Assembly (NCBI GenBank): GCA_027704905.1
Contig: CM051005.1
Location: 9,194,714-9,258,713, forward strand
DNA from: Muraenolepis orangiensis
Taxonomy: Eukaryota > Chordata > Actinopteri > Gadiformes > Muraenolepididae
Reading direction: 5' to 3'
DNA length: 64,000 nucleotides
Every line of letters begins with the position of its first letter. The first letter of the stretch is position 1. The notes below the pieces were generated by a model that saw only the letters and a program-made list of their open reading frames with translations, was not told the origin of the DNA and searched no databases. Shown piece by piece: positions 61,942 through 64,000 of this stretch. The position numbers were made by a program, and so were the translations under genes.

Positions 61942-63373
61942 ATGTCCCTGGAAGATATTCAAACGGCCCTGGAAAACAATGACACACAAGCAGCTGCATC
62001 AATGAGCCGGGCATATTTTCGAGATCTTGATAGTATTCCACTGAACATTGCTGTCACAGGAGAGAGTGGATCTGGAAAGTCCTCATTTGTTAATGCCTTT
62101 AGGGGAATAGACAACAGAGATGATAGAGCGGCCCCTACTGGTGTCGTGGAAACTACCATGAAGCCTGAGGCTTACCCACATCCAACATATCCAAATGTTA
62201 CAGTATGGGATCTGCCAAGAATTGGAACCACCAAATTCCCAGCTGATCAGTACCTGGAGCACGTAGGGTTTGAAAAGTTTGATTTTTTCATCATCGTATC
62301 ATCTGACCGATTCAAAGAGAATGATGTCAAGCTGGCTCAGGGGATCGTGGAAATGGGCAAGAATTTCTACTTTGTCCGTGCTAAGATTGACAGCAATCTG
62401 CATTCTGAGAAAAATAGCCAGAAGAAGTACGACGAAAAAAAGACACTCCAGAAAATCAAGGAAAATTGCATTCAAGGTTTGCTTTTTGTCAATGTGTGTA
62501 CTGTAAATATGAAATATTTCAATTATTTTAAAGGAGCACTTCTCAATGAATGTTTCAGTATAAAACATAATAATTGAAATAGCATGCAAAGATGATTCTA
62601 AAATAATATAATAGAAGAGAAAAGTAAATTTGATCCTCAATGCTGAGTCCTAGTACAGTCCAGTCCAGTACAGTTTAAACATGTTTCCACACTCCTTCCT
62701 GACCACATTAAGTTCCTCCTGTATTCCATTTCCAACAGGACTTAAAGAACTAGGTGTGACGACTCCTCAGGTCTTCCTGGTCTCCAACTTCATCTGTCAT
62801 CTCCATTTGTATGACTTCCCCACCCTCCAGAAGATTATGGAGAGAGACCTTCCTTCACACAAGAGAGATACTCTGATCTTGGCTCTTCCCAACATCTGCA
62901 GCAGCAACATTGAGAAGAAGAAAGAGGTTCTCCGTTCACACATTAAGTTCCACGCCTTAGCATCTGCCACTGTAGCAGCTTTACCTATCCCAGGGCTTTC
63001 TATTGCTGCTGATTTAAGCCTTCTGGTCGTTGTTATTAGACAGTATTTGTTTCATTTTGGTCTTGATAAAAAGTCACTGGAGAAACTTTCCAGTGACACA
63101 AGTAAGCCTTTAGATGATCTTAAGGCAGTCTTGAAATATTTGTGTTCTGGAGAGGATATAACAATAGAACTTGTTGGTTTAATGCTGCGTGAAATGTCCC
63201 AACTTATAATATGTCTTGCAGCAGAGGAAGGTATCAGATGGATTCCTTTTATTGGACTCCCAATAGCAGCTGCTCTTTCTTCTTTTTTCATTTTGAGTTG
63301 TTTGAATCATGTTCTTGACAGCCTAGCTGTTGACGCAGAAAATGTTCTGATAAAAGCATTTGACATTCAGTAA
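61942..63373 (+). CDS. IRG-C: IRG GTPase with altered G3 motif
   Basis: Two coding exons, 61942-62476 and 62739-63373, joined in phase 1, giving 389 aa. The start is the first ATG after the acceptor-like sequence and aligns with IRG-A and IRG-B; it lacks five codons (near residue 4) that they have. G1 is GESGSGKS (residues 40-47). G3, DLPG in the sister genes, reads DLPR (90-93), so the invariant glycine of the switch II start is arginine. G4-like RAKID follows. The C-terminal half has WIPFIGLPIAAALSSFFILS and ends AFDIQ. Otherwise the frame is fully open. Loss of the glycine should impair GTP hydrolysis or the conformational switch; whether the protein is inactive, a decoy or a regulator cannot be told. 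Confidence 0.88.
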
Positions 63374-64000
63374 TGTCAGGTAATGCGGTAGCCTCCAGCG
63401 GTGAGGAACAATGAACACTTAAACTGAACAATGAATGTTTAAAAAGGGTAAAAAGTGATTCAGTAGTTAGTGATACAAAGTGTTTGCTGATGTTTTATTG
63501 GTTTGTTTTAATTACTGGTGAAACATGACATTGGGTTAAATGATTGGTTAAATGTTGTGTTTTTAATGGGCATGCCATGTCCAGGCCTGTTATCCACAGC
63601 AGGGCTAATGGGGCTGAGAGGTCCCTGAACCCAAAGGCCACTTGTAATATTATTAAATATATATTTTTACAGGAACTGACAGTCAACTCTCAGTCAGAGA
63701 GTGGTGAAGAGACTTCATTAATTGTTTTATTTTACACTACCAGATTACAGCTTTACCATAACTACAGCTATAGTCTTTCTCACTCATCTCATCATTATCA
63801 TAATATGTTGAAATGACTTGTTGTTTACGTACTGTATTATTTTTCAATTATAATTCCTAAATTATTCCTTATAATTTCCTTATAGGAAAGATTATTATGT
63901 TATAATACCAAGAAACAAAACTGAAAATGTACATAAAATGTAAAGTTTTGACTTTTTTCAATTATGATTGCATTGGCCTTCTATATATTGTAAACTCATC
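63374..64000 (+). other. 3' flank of IRG-C
   Basis: Collinear with the IRG-B 3' flank (52498-53120) to the window edge: AGGTAATGCGGTAGCCTCCA, then GGGCATGCCATGTCCAGGCC and the CAGTCAACTCTCAGTCAGAG block. No gene. Confidence 0.75.

Overview
The window is vertebrate, almost certainly teleost fish. Spliced genes have GT-AG introns, the proteins read as fish aquaporin-1, THOC1, USP14, PRMT5 and IRG GTPases, and the filler is typical fish DNA: L2-type LINEs, tRNA-derived SINEs, hAT elements, Ty3/Gypsy pieces and very long dinucleotide microsatellites. The extreme microsatellite density recalls gadiform genomes, but that is a weak inference and no species can be named from the sequence alone.

Left third (1-27 kb) holds the conserved genes. 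A complete four-exon aquaporin-1 gene (aqp1aa type, 261 aa, + strand, 1358-3897) has a TATA box and a poly(A) signal. Directly downstream lies a decayed second aqp1 copy (about 5745-7345), most simply the tandem paralogue aqp1ab, with all four exons recognisable but frameshifted and deleted. After a gene-free, repeat-rich stretch comes thoc1 (21 exons, 654 aa, + strand, 12188-21449), facing usp14 tail to tail (16 exons, 496 aa, - strand, 27032-22137). All exon phases of aqp1aa, thoc1 and usp14 were checked and are consistent.

Middle (27-37 kb) is a transposon graveyard: a reverse-transcriptase LINE (-), an L2-type LINE (+), a Ty3/Gypsy RNase H fragment (-), an LTR-like element whose interior is a 35-bp minisatellite, and hAT ends.

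Right half (37-64 kb) is a recently duplicated cluster of interferon-inducible (immunity-related, IRG) GTPase genes. Three two-exon genes are present: IRG-A (-, C terminus frameshifted), IRG-B (+, intact, 392 aa) and IRG-C (+, 389 aa, with the G3 motif DLPG changed to DLPR). Each is preceded by a broken C-terminal IRG fragment, so the duplicated unit is fragment plus gene. One unit is inverted relative to the other two, giving an imperfect palindrome centred near 44.4 kb. Upstream of IRG-B and IRG-C, and in both arms of the palindrome, lie arrays of a 34-bp minisatellite, each unit carrying a CCAAT box. Between IRG-B and IRG-C sits an internally deleted remnant of prmt5 (three exons, - strand), a hAT element with a perfect 8-bp target duplication, and another L2 copy.

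The best candidates for something undescribed are the CCAAT-box minisatellite arrays at the IRG promoters, the inverted and tandem IRG duplicon itself, and the G3-altered GTPase.
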